NCBI GenBank assembly: GCA_020636095.1
Contig: JACJYN010000015.1
Location: 49,832-113,831, forward strand
Direction: 5' to 3'
Origin: Lewinellaceae bacterium
Lineage (GTDB): Bacteria > Bacteroidota > Bacteroidia > Chitinophagales > Saprospiraceae
Length of the DNA stretch: 64,000 nt
The notes beneath the pieces are model-generated. The model was not told the DNA's origin. It did no database searches and was given only the letters and a program-made list of their open reading frames with translations. The translations under genes were made by a program, and so were the position numbers. This document shows positions 1 through 8,265 of the stretch, one piece after another (the first letter of the stretch is position 1; each line of letters begins with the position of its first letter).

Positions 1-12
1 TCGGGATCATGG

Positions 13-177
13 TTAGGGGTTTTGGAAATAAATAAACTACTCAAAATGGCGCGGTTATTTTTTCGCTGAACTAGGCGCGAAGAATGAGCATAGCCCAGCT
101 ACGCGAATGATGAGCAACGACGTGCAGCGGAAAAAGAACAAGCCAGATGTGTAGATTATTTTTTTCCAAAGCCCTTA
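13..177. repeat. Imperfect palindromic element at the 3' end of the GH130 gene
   Basis: Bases 13-35 and the reverse complement of about 155-177 match with a few mismatches (left core AGGGGTTTTGGAAATAAA, right core AGGGCTTTGGAAAAAAA), giving an inverted-repeat unit of about 165 bp with no ORF inside. Its right edge contains the stop codon of the GH130 gene. It has the size and placement of the other palindromic elements in this window (4073-4239, 5544-5700, 46021-46220) but its ends are different in sequence. It may be a MITE-like element or a bidirectional terminator. Confidence 0.5.
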
Positions 178-1212
178 ATTTTGGTTTTTCAGTTCATTCA
201 GCAAAGCGGGCATATTAACTCTGGCCACGGCTGTATGCGTATCTGCCGCCCCATAATAGATGTAAAGGAATTCATCGAACTGTGCACTTCCGGTAGGGAA
301 TACCACATGGTTTACCACACCTTCCAGCTCCCATTTTTCAGTTGGTGAAAATAGAGGTTGCTTTAATCGTGCAATAACCTTTTCGGGTTGGTTTAAATCC
401 AGAAGTGCAGCGGTCGCATGATAGGTCTTCCCAATAATGGTTTCACATACCCCATGATAGATAAGCAGCCATCCACCTTCTGTTTCAATAGGCGGGCACC
501 CTGCCCCTATATAGTTGACTTCAAAATCATATTTGGGATCCAATACAATGTGGGAAGTCAGGTCTGTTAAATAATTCTCCCAAAATGGTTTGGTCAGGTC
601 CGCCCAACTCTCAAATTTTACAATCTGGATACCGGGCCAGATACGGTGCAACATCACAAATTTTCCGTTGATCTTTCTGGGGAACAGCACTATATCTTTG
701 TCCCTTAAAAGCCTGTGTTTTTCATCTACCAGTCCTAATTCCGCAAAAAGATTGAAGTAGTAATAGTATTTCGGGTTTAATATTCCCTGGTTACAGTGCT
801 CCAGATGATGTTTGTACTCCATGTAATTAACCTGCGGGGTAATAATTCCTTTTTTCTCGAAGTGCATCAGGTCTTTCGAAATCGCCAGGGCACCCATGGC
901 ATTTACACCGTCATAGGCGGTGTATGTCAAATAATAAATGTCTTCAATTTTAACGATGCGTGCATCTTCTAGCCCGTGTTTTTCATAGTCGAGTTCGCAA
1001 ATTATAAGAGGCTGCTTATGTCTTTCTACAATGTTAGTTGGACCATTCGCTTTGGCATATCCTATGGTGGAAAGGTTACCCTCCGCTACTGCCCGATAAA
1101 AAATATGCACGTTATCACCTTCCTGATAAATGCCTGGGTTTAGCACTCCATTGTTTTCAAACTCCAATTCGCCGGGGCTTAGTATGACTCCTTGTTTTTC
1201 TATTGCTAACAT
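175..1212 (-). CDS. Glycoside hydrolase family 130 protein (mannoside phosphorylase-like)
   Basis: A 345-residue cytoplasmic protein (no signal peptide) of the GH130 five-bladed propeller family, whose studied members phosphorolyse or hydrolyse beta-mannosides. Visible family marks are NPG at residues 25-27, GLEDARI at 80-86 (Asp83 is at the position of the family's catalytic Asp), a YHG motif in the second half, and the closing GAADT..TAVA signature near residue 320. The ATG lies 38 bp downstream of the membrane-protein gene and follows the SDR gene, so the three probably form one transcript; in Bacteroidota such GH130 genes do occur beside SDR and SPW-repeat genes. The substrate cannot be told from sequence. 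The stop codon lies in the palindrome at 13-177. Confidence 0.88.
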   Translation of the reverse strand: MLAIEKQGVILSPGELEFENNGVLNPGIYQEGDNVHIFYRAVAEGNLSTIGYAKANGPTNIVERHKQPLIICELDYEKHGLEDARIVKIEDIYYLTYTAYDGVNAMGALAISKDLMHFEKKGIITPQVNYMEYKHHLEHCNQGILNPKYYYYFNLFAELGLVDEKHRLLRDKDIVLFPRKINGKFVMLHRIWPGIQIVKFESWADLTKPFWENYLTDLTSHIVLDPKYDFEVNYIGAGCPPIETEGGWLLIYHGVCETIIGKTYHATAALLDLNQPEKVIARLKQPLFSPTEKWELEGVVNHVVFPTGSAQFDEFLYIYYGAADTHTAVARVNMPALLNELKNQN

Positions 1213-1250
1213 GTGGGCTTACGTTTTAATAGTGAGTAGCCATTTTCAAT

Positions 1251-2969
1251 TCACACCACATATTTATCCCAAAGTCCATATTTTTCTTTGATTTTCCCTT
1301 TGGAAAAGGAAAGTGCCATTATAATAAATCCGGCCAGGCTACTGCTTATGGTGAGCGTCATATTACTATCCTCTATCAACCAGGGCATCACTGCCAGTGC
1401 CAGGCCTAACAATATGTTGAAATAGCGAAAACTTCTGAGTACTTCAGCCATAGCCACTACCGCAAAAACGATCACGAGTGCTCCGCCCAAGTGATTCAGA
1501 TTAGCAGCGGATGTTTCTATTCCCATCCGGAAAACGGTTGGAGAAACCATTAGCCAAAGGCCAATGATTACTGAAAGGGTTAATTGCCATGGGGCAGTCA
1601 TTCCCCATATCGATGATTTGAATACTTTCCACGGTTGGTCAACAAATGTTGCCAATTCAGGAGAACGCTGATCGTTTTCAGTGGAAAGTGCATCACCACC
1701 TTTCCAAAATATTTTCCATAACGAATCTCCTTTTTGTTTGCGTTGCACCATGTGCTGCCACATGGCAATAACTTCATCAATCTGTAAAGGAATCATGGGC
1801 AGCATGATAATGGCAGAAAACAGGCAAAGGAAGCACCATGCGCCTACGGTGAGTGGTTGGGAAATCACCAGGAATATGCTCACCAAACCCAGAGGAATAA
1901 CCAAAATTCCAAAAAAGGTGACCATCCAGGGCATCGTACGCCATCGGGAAGTACCCCCCATAAATCCCATCATAAATTCCAGGGTGTAGGCGAGTGTTCC
2001 CATAGCTGCATCTGAAACCGGCCAGCTATGCGACATATCGGAGTTCAAAACGTTTAAGGTGCCTTCCCCAAAAAATGGATCCCAGGCAGTATCTACATAG
2101 CCCAATTGAAATGCGCCCAAATAGCGGGAGGCCAGCCACCCGATAAATGCAAGGCCGATCATAATAGAGCGCTGTGGCCAGCTGGAGGGGTTGTAACTCC
2201 AGCCGGTAGGTACATTACCACCCATTTTCATAAATAGGATCATATTAGGCATGCCGGGTATAAGGATGGACAAGGCAATAACTAAGGCCCCGGCCATGGT
2301 GCCGTTATAATAGGCTACCGCCGTTGGTGCCCAAAAAAGGAGGGGTGCCATGCTGATCCATATCCCGATAAAGCAAACGATCCAAACACTATAGGGACGG
2401 TTAGGCTTAAGGGAACGCCAACCAAAAATTACCAGCAACAGCCCACTGATGATGTCGCTCCAATACATGGCGGCAATACGATCACTAAGCGATAACCATA
2501 CAGGCCTTCCTCCTGCAGGCGTTACCGCATTCTTTCCATAATCAAAAGTGAGTGGTGAAGCGATCATCCAAAAACCCAGCAATACAATGATCCAGAAGGC
2601 CCAGAGCGTTTGCTTGTGGTGATCATTCAGCATTTTCATGCGGTCATCGGCACTCATTTTCATGGCACCCATGTCCATGTGTTCATGGCCCTGCATGGTG
2701 TCATGCTTTTCCATATCCATCATCGGGCGGGTGACACCTCGTGAGCCCATACCTTCCATTTCGTGGTCAGGTGTTTTGTGTTTTGCTTCCTCCTTTTCCA
2801 CTAGCTTCATTCCGCATTTCGGGCATTTACCAGGTTTATCACTAATCACGTCAGGATGCATCACACAAGTGTATGTTACCTTATTACTGGTTTGTTCCGG
2901 TTCCCGGGCATTATCAGGTTTTTTATCTTCACCCTTCGGAGACTTGGAGGAATGGTCGTGGTTTTCCAT
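1251..2969 (-). CDS. Heavy-metal-binding domain / VKOR / SPW-repeat membrane protein
   Basis: A 572-residue polytopic membrane protein built from several known pieces. Residues ~33-60 hold a heavy-metal-binding motif (YTCVMHP then KCPKCGMKL), as in the N-termini of Bacteroidota metal ATPases and CusB proteins. It is followed by a Met/His-rich linker, one SPW-type repeat pair (about 120-250), a vitamin-K-epoxide-reductase-like segment with a WCFLC redox pair near residue 378, and a second SPW repeat at the C-terminus (from about 455). VKOR domains exchange disulfides at the periplasmic face. The metal-binding head suggests a link to copper or other soft metals, which is inference. It sits between the SDR and GH130 genes on the same strand. 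Confidence 0.8.
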   Translation of the reverse strand: MENHDHSSKSPKGEDKKPDNAREPEQTSNKVTYTCVMHPDVISDKPGKCPKCGMKLVEKEEAKHKTPDHEMEGMGSRGVTRPMMDMEKHDTMQGHEHMDMGAMKMSADDRMKMLNDHHKQTLWAFWIIVLLGFWMIASPLTFDYGKNAVTPAGGRPVWLSLSDRIAAMYWSDIISGLLLVIFGWRSLKPNRPYSVWIVCFIGIWISMAPLLFWAPTAVAYYNGTMAGALVIALSILIPGMPNMILFMKMGGNVPTGWSYNPSSWPQRSIMIGLAFIGWLASRYLGAFQLGYVDTAWDPFFGEGTLNVLNSDMSHSWPVSDAAMGTLAYTLEFMMGFMGGTSRWRTMPWMVTFFGILVIPLGLVSIFLVISQPLTVGAWCFLCLFSAIIMLPMIPLQIDEVIAMWQHMVQRKQKGDSLWKIFWKGGDALSTENDQRSPELATFVDQPWKVFKSSIWGMTAPWQLTLSVIIGLWLMVSPTVFRMGIETSAANLNHLGGALVIVFAVVAMAEVLRSFRYFNILLGLALAVMPWLIEDSNMTLTISSSLAGFIIMALSFSKGKIKEKYGLWDKYVV

Positions 2970-3006
2970 GCTATGACAGAATTAGTGTTTAGGGATCCAT
3001 TTATAA

Positions 3007-4062
3007 TTAGTTCAGTTTATTCACTTGATAAAATTTCTTTGGATTAGCTTTTAAGTTTTCAACCATTTTGGGCAAGGTATCCCGCAAACCATGTTTGGGT
3101 TTCCAGCCCAACAGTTTTTTAGCCTTGGAACTGTCCATTTCAAAATGGTCATCGGCCAGATCGATCATCCAGGGTTTAATAAAAGCTTTGCCAAATAGGT
3201 TCTGCATAAATGCCCCGGCTTTGGCAAACCACTTTGGAATGGCGATGATGGGCATTTTTTTGCCATGGATCTCTGTGCTGATAATGTCTTGTATATCCTG
3301 ATAGGCCAAGGTTTCGTCATCGCCAATATTCAAAATTACTTCCTGTTGGAGGTCCTTTCTTTTTTCAACGGCCAAAGCTATCGCATCGATGACATCATCC
3401 CGGTGCACATACGTGCTGCCATGGGCTGTATTGGCAGGATACAATCTTGCTGAAATTTGTTTTTCGTAGATTCGCTGAGCCTGGTTGGTGATAGGAATTG
3501 AACTACCCTCTTCACTATAAACCCCCGCTATACGCATCATTACCACAGGGATTTTGCCCCGCTTTTCACGCATCACTTTTTCTGTCGTTACTTTCGATTT
3601 TGGATAATCCCATTTGGGTTCCAATGGCGATTCTTCCGTAATCAGCACCCCAGGTGAAGAAGGTTTGTACACCAGCATACTGCTTGAAAAAATGAATTGC
3701 TCTACTTCAAAATCCTGTAAGTATTTCAGCATACGCTCTGTGCCTTTCACGGTCACTTTATCATACAGGTCGGAGGGTTTTCCCAAGAAATCATAATAGG
3801 CTGCCAGATGCACCACTGAGGCTATTTTGTTGCCATAGGCGTAGCGGATTCTTTTGAAAGCAAAGTCCATTCGGTCATCGTTGGTGAGGTCCACACATAC
3901 ACATTCAGCTTCTACGGGCGGAAAAGGATAGCCATCCTGGTCAAATCCAACCACATGGTATTTTTCAGCTAGTTTATGGATTAACGCTGAGCCTATCATT
4001 CCACTGCTTCCTGTCACAATTACTACTTCGGTTTTGTCTTTCATTGACACATTTTTATCCAA
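3007..4062 (-). CDS. NAD(P)-dependent epimerase/dehydratase (extended SDR)
   Basis: A 351-residue extended short-chain dehydrogenase/reductase. The Rossmann nucleotide loop is VTGSSGMIGSAL at residues 16-27; the catalytic YxxxK appears as YPKSK near residue 153, preceded by a FSSSM serine strand. No signal peptide or membrane segment. Sugar-nucleotide or sterol/quinone-type substrates are all possible for this family and the sequence does not decide. It is 37 bp upstream of the VKOR/SPW gene on the same strand. The start is the ATG at 4062, just outside the palindromic element 4073-4239. Confidence 0.85.
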   Translation of the reverse strand: MDKNVSMKDKTEVVIVTGSSGMIGSALIHKLAEKYHVVGFDQDGYPFPPVEAECVCVDLTNDDRMDFAFKRIRYAYGNKIASVVHLAAYYDFLGKPSDLYDKVTVKGTERMLKYLQDFEVEQFIFSSSMLVYKPSSPGVLITEESPLEPKWDYPKSKVTTEKVMREKRGKIPVVMMRIAGVYSEEGSSIPITNQAQRIYEKQISARLYPANTAHGSTYVHRDDVIDAIALAVEKRKDLQQEVILNIGDDETLAYQDIQDIISTEIHGKKMPIIAIPKWFAKAGAFMQNLFGKAFIKPWMIDLADDHFEMDSSKAKKLLGWKPKHGLRDTLPKMVENLKANPKKFYQVNKLN

Positions 4063-4072
4063 TTGTTCTTTT

Positions 4073-4239
4073 TAAGAGCGTGTTGGGGTTTTATCCTTTG
4101 GCCTGCAAATGACCATCTATGGAACCTCACTTTACCATTTTTTCGCCCCGTAGCACCACTACGAAGCTCAAAAATGGCTTCGTCAGAACCCAAATCTGGC
4201 CATTTTCGGCATCAAAAACAAAATCCCAACACGCTCTTA
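4073..4239. repeat. Short inverted-repeat element (MITE-like), TAAGAGCGTGTT family, copy A
   Basis: Ends are inverted repeats: TAAGAGCGTGTTGGGGTTTT at 4073-4092 and, on the other strand from 4239, TAAGAGCGTGTTGGGATTTT. The 167-bp unit has no ORF of its own. A second unit with the same terminal 13 bases lies at 46021-46220. The outermost TTA on the right (4237-4239) is the stop codon of the porin gene, so the element abuts a coding end. No clear target duplication was seen. Confidence 0.65.
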
Positions 4240-5535
4240 GAAACTAATAGCCGCCTCGATATTAAAGCCATCAAATTTTGCTCCTGCAAATCTTCCGGTC
4301 CAGGTATTACCGGTATATTTTTGATTGACATATTCCGCCTTCACTACAATATTCTTTGAGAGAAACCAGCCACCGCCTACATTTAACCGATTGATCTTTA
4401 GGTCTTCTTTAGCGCTTTCTACCGTTTTTCCCTGTACGGTATTATACCTTCCTGCTATATAGAATCTTTCCCGCTTTCCAAAACGATAAACTAATTCTAC
4501 TGCCAGCTGGGTAAAAGCACCTACTTTATCAGCATCCGATGTATTGATTTCATTACCTCCTGAAGCCAATTCATAAATCCCAAAGAACTCAAGCCCCTTG
4601 AATTTTACAAAAGGATTGACTTGTATAGCAGTAAGTTTTTTGAAGCGAGCGTTGTATCTGCCTTCAAATTCACCACCCTCGGTATTTCCCAGAGAGTCAG
4701 GCAGTGTATGCAACACATTGTAATATCTGCCTCCCGAACGATCGCCTCCGTACAGCCAAGTGCCTGTAGTCGTCCCTTGATTGGAATAGATTGATCCGGC
4801 CAACCGTACCCTCAGGTCACTGTTTATTTGTTTGTCAAAGCCTAATTTGCCGTAAAAGGATGGTTTATTATCACTTTTATCAGTAACCACTACACTTTGA
4901 TTAAGCTTGCCATTGGTGACACCAACTACTGCCAGCAATCCATTTTTTTGCAGCGCAACTTCGCCAAAAGCTTCGGTGGAAAAAGCGTCCATGATATAAT
5001 TTCCTACAAAGGGATTATAAATAGCCCGGGCATTATCTGACCTGCGGAAGTGAGCGTCGCCATAGTTAAATTCATCCAGGCCAATGGTAATGGTGGCATA
5101 ATTCATGATCTCCTCTAAAAACCCAGAGCTAATGAAATCCAATTTGTCTATCTGGATATGGCCGCCTTTTACCCACGAATCTTCATGGTGTTGGGATGAA
5201 AGATAGGTTCTCAGGTGCATGCGAACACCGTCAATCAATTGTACATCGAGGTTAAGGTTGGCCGAGGGCAGGTTGAAATTTGAGCCCAACTCAACCAGGT
5301 TGTTTAAATCATTACTTTGATTTAATGATTGAAACTGCATGGCAAAGTCTCCACCAACCCGGACTTTAACGCCACCAAATGCTACCGTGTCATCTTTTGA
5401 TGTCTCAAAAATATTTAAGCCTGCTTTATCATTTGGGCGAAAATATTGCAAGTCGCTATATTGTGCTTTGGCATTGAATAGCGATAACATAAAACAAATA
5501 AATCCTGTAATATGTATTAGTTTAGAAGTTGTCAT
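4237..5535 (-). CDS. Outer-membrane porin-like beta-barrel protein
   Basis: A 432-residue exported protein: residues 1-24 are a signal peptide ending in NAKAQ, the rest is rich in alternating aromatic/hydrophobic strands typical of a beta-barrel (repeated segments such as KFKGLEFFGIYEL and RFYIAGRYNTVQG) and it ends in F after an AAISF strand, as outer-membrane proteins do. It resembles the phosphate-selective/OprP-like porin group of Bacteroidota, but the substrate is unknown. The stop codon is provided by the last three bases of the MITE-like element at 4073-4239, suggesting the element inserted at or next to the original 3' end. The 5' side carries another palindromic element. Confidence 0.75.
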   Translation of the reverse strand: MTTSKLIHITGFICFMLSLFNAKAQYSDLQYFRPNDKAGLNIFETSKDDTVAFGGVKVRVGGDFAMQFQSLNQSNDLNNLVELGSNFNLPSANLNLDVQLIDGVRMHLRTYLSSQHHEDSWVKGGHIQIDKLDFISSGFLEEIMNYATITIGLDEFNYGDAHFRRSDNARAIYNPFVGNYIMDAFSTEAFGEVALQKNGLLAVVGVTNGKLNQSVVVTDKSDNKPSFYGKLGFDKQINSDLRVRLAGSIYSNQGTTTGTWLYGGDRSGGRYYNVLHTLPDSLGNTEGGEFEGRYNARFKKLTAIQVNPFVKFKGLEFFGIYELASGGNEINTSDADKVGAFTQLAVELVYRFGKRERFYIAGRYNTVQGKTVESAKEDLKINRLNVGGGWFLSKNIVVKAEYVNQKYTGNTWTGRFAGAKFDGFNIEAAISF

Positions 5536-5543
5536 AGATATAA

Positions 5544-5700
5544 ATTATTTGTAACTATTTACCTATCCGGCCAAAAACGCCTGGCTTTGCCTCAGTCCTA
5601 AAGGATGGCCAGGCGTTTTCAGCCTTTGCTCCCTTCAGGGATTGGGGCAAACAAAGGCTGAAAATGTCGTTTCGGAACTGATCTAAATAGTTACAATTAT
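5544..5700. repeat. Palindromic intergenic element with nested hairpins
   Basis: Outer inverted repeats ATTATTTGTAACTATTTA (5544-5561) and TAAATAGTTACAATTAT (5684-5700) enclose two inner hairpins: AACGCCTGGC/GCCAGGCGTT (5576-5619) and CAGCCTTTG/CAAAGGCTG (5621-5660). No ORF. It separates the YceI gene from the porin gene and could uncouple their transcription. The outer end TTTGTAACT recurs at the perfect hairpin 7566-7601. Confidence 0.6.
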
Positions 5701-5727
5701 TTAAAAAATAATTTTAGTTTGAATTGT

Positions 5728-6672
5728 TCACTTTTGCAATTTCGAAAGCTCAAAGTCGAAACTCACAGTTATTTCGTCTCCTACTTTTATTGTTCCAAAA
5801 AACATGACAGGTGGCTCCATGTTATAGTCCGTCATCTTTATTTTTTTGGAAACGGTCAATTGCAAATCACCATTAGGCAACTCTTTCCCATTTGCCGAAA
5901 GAGACACCGGCTCGCTAGTGCCCGCCATGCTAAGATTGCCGGCAGCTTCAATAGTAACAACATGGGAATCACTTATTTTTACTGCTGCATTGCTGAAAGA
6001 ATAAACAATAAAAGGATTCTCTTCTGATTTAAATGCTTCATACGTTTTATTGTCCATCTTTTTTCCCTCTTTGCTTTTTATTCCTTTCACAGTAATTTTA
6101 ATTTCCGCATCTTGAATTGCAGCAAGTAATTTATCTTTTATTTGAAATGAGCCTTTTCCTTCTATTTCAGTGACCTGCGATTCCCAGTCATGCAATGTGG
6201 ATGTGCCGTTGATGGTTGCCTTCAACAATTTCAAGGTAAACCCGGACGACCTCAATGAAGCTGGTTCGTCAATAGGTATCGGTTTAGCAATAGGTGTTGG
6301 CTCATCGATAGGTATCGGTTTAGCAATGGGCTTTGGCTCATCGACAGGTGTCGGTTTAGCAATAGGTATTGGTTTATTGACAGGTGTCGGTTTAGCAATA
6401 GGTATTGGTTTATTGACAGGTGTCGGTTTAGCAATAGGTATTGGTTTATTGACAGGTGTCGGTTTAGCAATAGGTATTGGTTTATCGACAGGTATCAGTT
6501 TAGCAATAGGTATCGGTTTAGCAATGGATTTTGGTTCCGTTGCTTTCATTGGCAGTGCAGCAACCTCTTGATTTGTCACCTGCGGATTGGTAGTTGCTGA
6601 TGAGGTGCATTGCAAAAATGCAATAGATAACACAATACTTGATGCAACCATTGACAGAAAATATTCTTTCAT
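5728..6672 (-). CDS. YceI-domain lipoprotein with tandem Pro-rich repeats
   Basis: 314 residues. The N-terminus is a lipoprotein-type signal (FLQC near residue 22). Residues ~45-135 are a low-complexity spacer made of 12-residue units of the form KPIPIAKPTPVN, encoded by 36-bp tandem repeats. The remainder (about 142-314) is a YceI-like lipid-binding barrel (FTLKLLKATINGTSTLHDWE at its start). YceI proteins bind isoprenoid lipids in the periplasm; here the domain would be held off the membrane by the Pro-rich stalk. The function is not fixed by context, though neighbours are metal and redox proteins. Confidence 0.8.
   Translation of the reverse strand: MKEYFLSMVASSIVLSIAFLQCTSSATTNPQVTNQEVAALPMKATEPKSIAKPIPIAKLIPVDKPIPIAKPTPVNKPIPIAKPTPVNKPIPIAKPTPVNKPIPIAKPTPVDEPKPIAKPIPIDEPTPIAKPIPIDEPASLRSSGFTLKLLKATINGTSTLHDWESQVTEIEGKGSFQIKDKLLAAIQDAEIKITVKGIKSKEGKKMDNKTYEAFKSEENPFIVYSFSNAAVKISDSHVVTIEAAGNLSMAGTSEPVSLSANGKELPNGDLQLTVSKKIKMTDYNMEPPVMFFGTIKVGDEITVSFDFELSKLQK
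6260..6530 (-). repeat. 36-bp in-frame tandem repeats in the YceI gene
   Basis: Several copies of a 36-bp unit (GGTTTAGCAATAGGTATTGG... on the plus strand), the central three nearly identical and the outer ones degenerate. They keep frame and encode KPIPIAKPTPVN-like units. Copy number is likely to vary between strains through slippage. Confidence 0.85.
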
Positions 6673-6846
6673 TTTATTATTTATTTGAAGTACGTTTTTA
6701 CTACATTAAAATTTAATGCTACAACTTCTCAATTACCTTTTGCAGCAGGTCTCTTATTTCAATGGCAATATTATGTAGTTCTTTATTTTTTATTTCTTAA
6801 AATTTTCTTTTTGCATTATGCTTCTGATTTTTGAATATGCCTACTT

Positions 6847-7527
6847 TCATAATCGTTTTACAGGAAGACCTAATGTTATCCAGTCATGCATTCCTCCCCT
6901 GTAGTATAAAATTCTTTCGGCTGGATAACCTGCGTTTAAGAGGTTCTTTATTGCTTTTGTTGATTGTGGACATTGTGGCCCATTACAAAAAAATATACTG
7001 GGATGATTTTTATCTAATTCATCCATTCTTTCCACTAACTCATCATAAGGAATATTACTTGAGCCTGGAATACTTACTTCACAAGTAGTATCTGGTTTTC
7101 GTGCATCAATAATGGGAAGGTCCTTTTTTTTGTGATGATATACTTCCTGTTCGCCAACGGTAAGCACATCTTGGGCAGCCTGCATTGGCTGGATACTACC
7201 CCAGGTAGTATCAACTTCTACTAAACCAGATTCTGTGCTTATATTGTTGGGGATCATGTGATTCTTAGCTCTTTTGAGGTTTCTAATTCCCGATAAGTCT
7301 TTAATTCTTACTTTTAACTGGTTTATTTTATCTGTTCCGGGCATACCTGTAGACTCCACTTTTTCGTCTACAATCAACAATGGCGAATGCTCTATTTGAT
7401 ATTTTTCTAATACTTCCGGATGATCCTCAAAATAAATTATTTTGTAGGGCAGCCAGGCGTTTTGAAGTACCTGTTCAAGCACAGGCCGATGATGGCAAGT
7501 CTTAGTTGCTGCTATTAAAATCTCCAT
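6847..7527 (-). CDS. Thioredoxin-like domain fused to a rhodanese domain
   Basis: 226 residues from the ATG at 7527; the longer frame to 7650 runs through a perfect hairpin and is unlikely to be translated. Residues 1-75 look thioredoxin-fold (MEILIAATKTC), but the usual CxxC is reduced to a single Cys11 in TCHHRP, so it is more glutaredoxin-like than a classic redoxin. Residues ~115-226 are a rhodanese with catalytic-loop Cys181 in FFCNGPQCPQS and the typical end GGMHDWITLGLPV. Rhodaneses move sulfane sulfur; this is one of three rhodanese-bearing proteins in the window. Cytoplasmic, no signal peptide. Confidence 0.82.
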   Translation of the reverse strand: MEILIAATKTCHHRPVLEQVLQNAWLPYKIIYFEDHPEVLEKYQIEHSPLLIVDEKVESTGMPGTDKINQLKVRIKDLSGIRNLKRAKNHMIPNNISTESGLVEVDTTWGSIQPMQAAQDVLTVGEQEVYHHKKKDLPIIDARKPDTTCEVSIPGSSNIPYDELVERMDELDKNHPSIFFCNGPQCPQSTKAIKNLLNAGYPAERILYYRGGMHDWITLGLPVKRL

Positions 7528-7565
7528 AATAATCCTATTTATAGCGTTAAAATATATTTTTATTT

Positions 7566-7601
7566 GTAACTGTTCAGCACGGCATCGTGCTGAACAGTTA
7601 C
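7566..7601. repeat. Perfect 16-bp-stem hairpin
   Basis: GTAACTGTTCAGCACG (7566-7581), loop GCAT, then its exact reverse complement (7586-7601). It lies 38 bp upstream of the thioredoxin-rhodanese start, is followed by T-rich sequence on both sides, and shares the GTAACT end with the element at 5544-5700. It may act as a terminator for the upstream minus-strand genes or be a REP-like repeat. Confidence 0.7.
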
Positions 7602-7670
7602 TTTTATTTTTAAAATAGAGCCTATTATTTTCTTTTTCGGAACCAGCCAAGCCATATCATACCTTAGTGA

Positions 7671-7787
7671 TCATCTTCTTTGCCGAGACCTGAAAAACAA
7701 TCCTGCTAAAACAATTACCACTACAATAATGAATAGCCACCAGCCATAGTGCATTCCCATATAACCATAATCTCCATTGTGCATCAT
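7671..7787 (-). CDS. Small single-span membrane protein (38 aa)
   Basis: Codons from the ATG at 7787 give a 38-residue product beginning MMHNGDYGYMGMHYG, then a hydrophobic helix (WWLFIIVVVIVLAGLFF) and a basic tail RSRQRR. The Met/His/Gly-rich head followed by one helix resembles the N-terminal half of SHOCT-type small membrane proteins often found in copper loci. There is no strong Shine-Dalgarno. It lies between the Met-rich lipoprotein and the hairpin at 7566. Confidence 0.5.
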   Translation of the reverse strand: MMHNGDYGYMGMHYGWWLFIIVVVIVLAGLFFRSRQRR

Positions 7788-7836
7788 GTCTTTTTACAGT
7801 TTATTTAATAGACTTATAATCGATGTTGTTATGAGT

Positions 7837-8265
7837 TTAATCATGATCCTTTTCCTTCATCTTCATACCCTTATCCTTTTCTTTCATCTTCTGCATCATT
7901 TCCATCATTTCCGGATTATCCATCATGGACTTACACATTCCAGACATCATACTCGTGTCGGCTTTAGCGGTTTCCATCATGCCTGACATCATACGCTTTG
8001 TCATTTCAGGATCATCTTTCATCATCTTCATCATCATACTCTTGTCATCCATCATTGTTTTCATTCTTTCATGCATCAACATTTTGCCATGATCTCCTTG
8101 CATGATGGCATCCATCATTTCTTTTGACATGTCATGGTCACTAGCAATGTTGGTCATGATTTTCGTTCTTGAATCCGATTTTGAAAGAACCTGTTTTGGA
8201 GACTGACATGATGCGAATAGCGCGATAAGGGCAATAAACCATATAAATTTTTGTGGTGTTCTCAT
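7837..8265 (-). CDS. Met-rich lipoprotein (possible copper-binding)
   Basis: 142 residues: lipoprotein signal with LFASC at about residues 16-20, then a mature part in which roughly a quarter of residues are Met, often as MM or MxxM (KSMMMKMMKDD), ending in a Lys/Asp-rich tail. No enzyme motif. Met-rich periplasmic proteins bind Cu(I) or Ag(I); together with the neighbouring small membrane protein and the CusA-type locus downstream this suggests a metal-buffering role, which is inference from composition and neighbours. Confidence 0.7.
   Translation of the reverse strand: MRTPQKFIWFIALIALFASCQSPKQVLSKSDSRTKIMTNIASDHDMSKEMMDAIMQGDHGKMLMHERMKTMMDDKSMMMKMMKDDPEMTKRMMSGMMETAKADTSMMSGMCKSMMDNPEMMEMMQKMKEKDKGMKMKEKDHD

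Noticed and set aside
5573..5660. Considered as an attC site of an integron
   Set aside because: Nested hairpins lack the R/L box words and no integrase or cassette array is present.
6289..6530. Considered as a CRISPR array
   Set aside because: Repeats are contiguous without unique spacers and encode an in-frame peptide repeat; no cas genes in the window.
6170..6571. Plus-strand 133-codon ORF opposite the YceI repeats (Gly/Ile-rich)
   Set aside because: It is the antisense of the 36-bp tandem repeats; the minus frame has signal peptide and YceI domain.
7528..7650. Upstream extension of the thioredoxin-rhodanese gene
   Set aside because: It runs through a perfect 16-bp hairpin and shows no conserved protein character; ATG 7527 starts the first beta strand.
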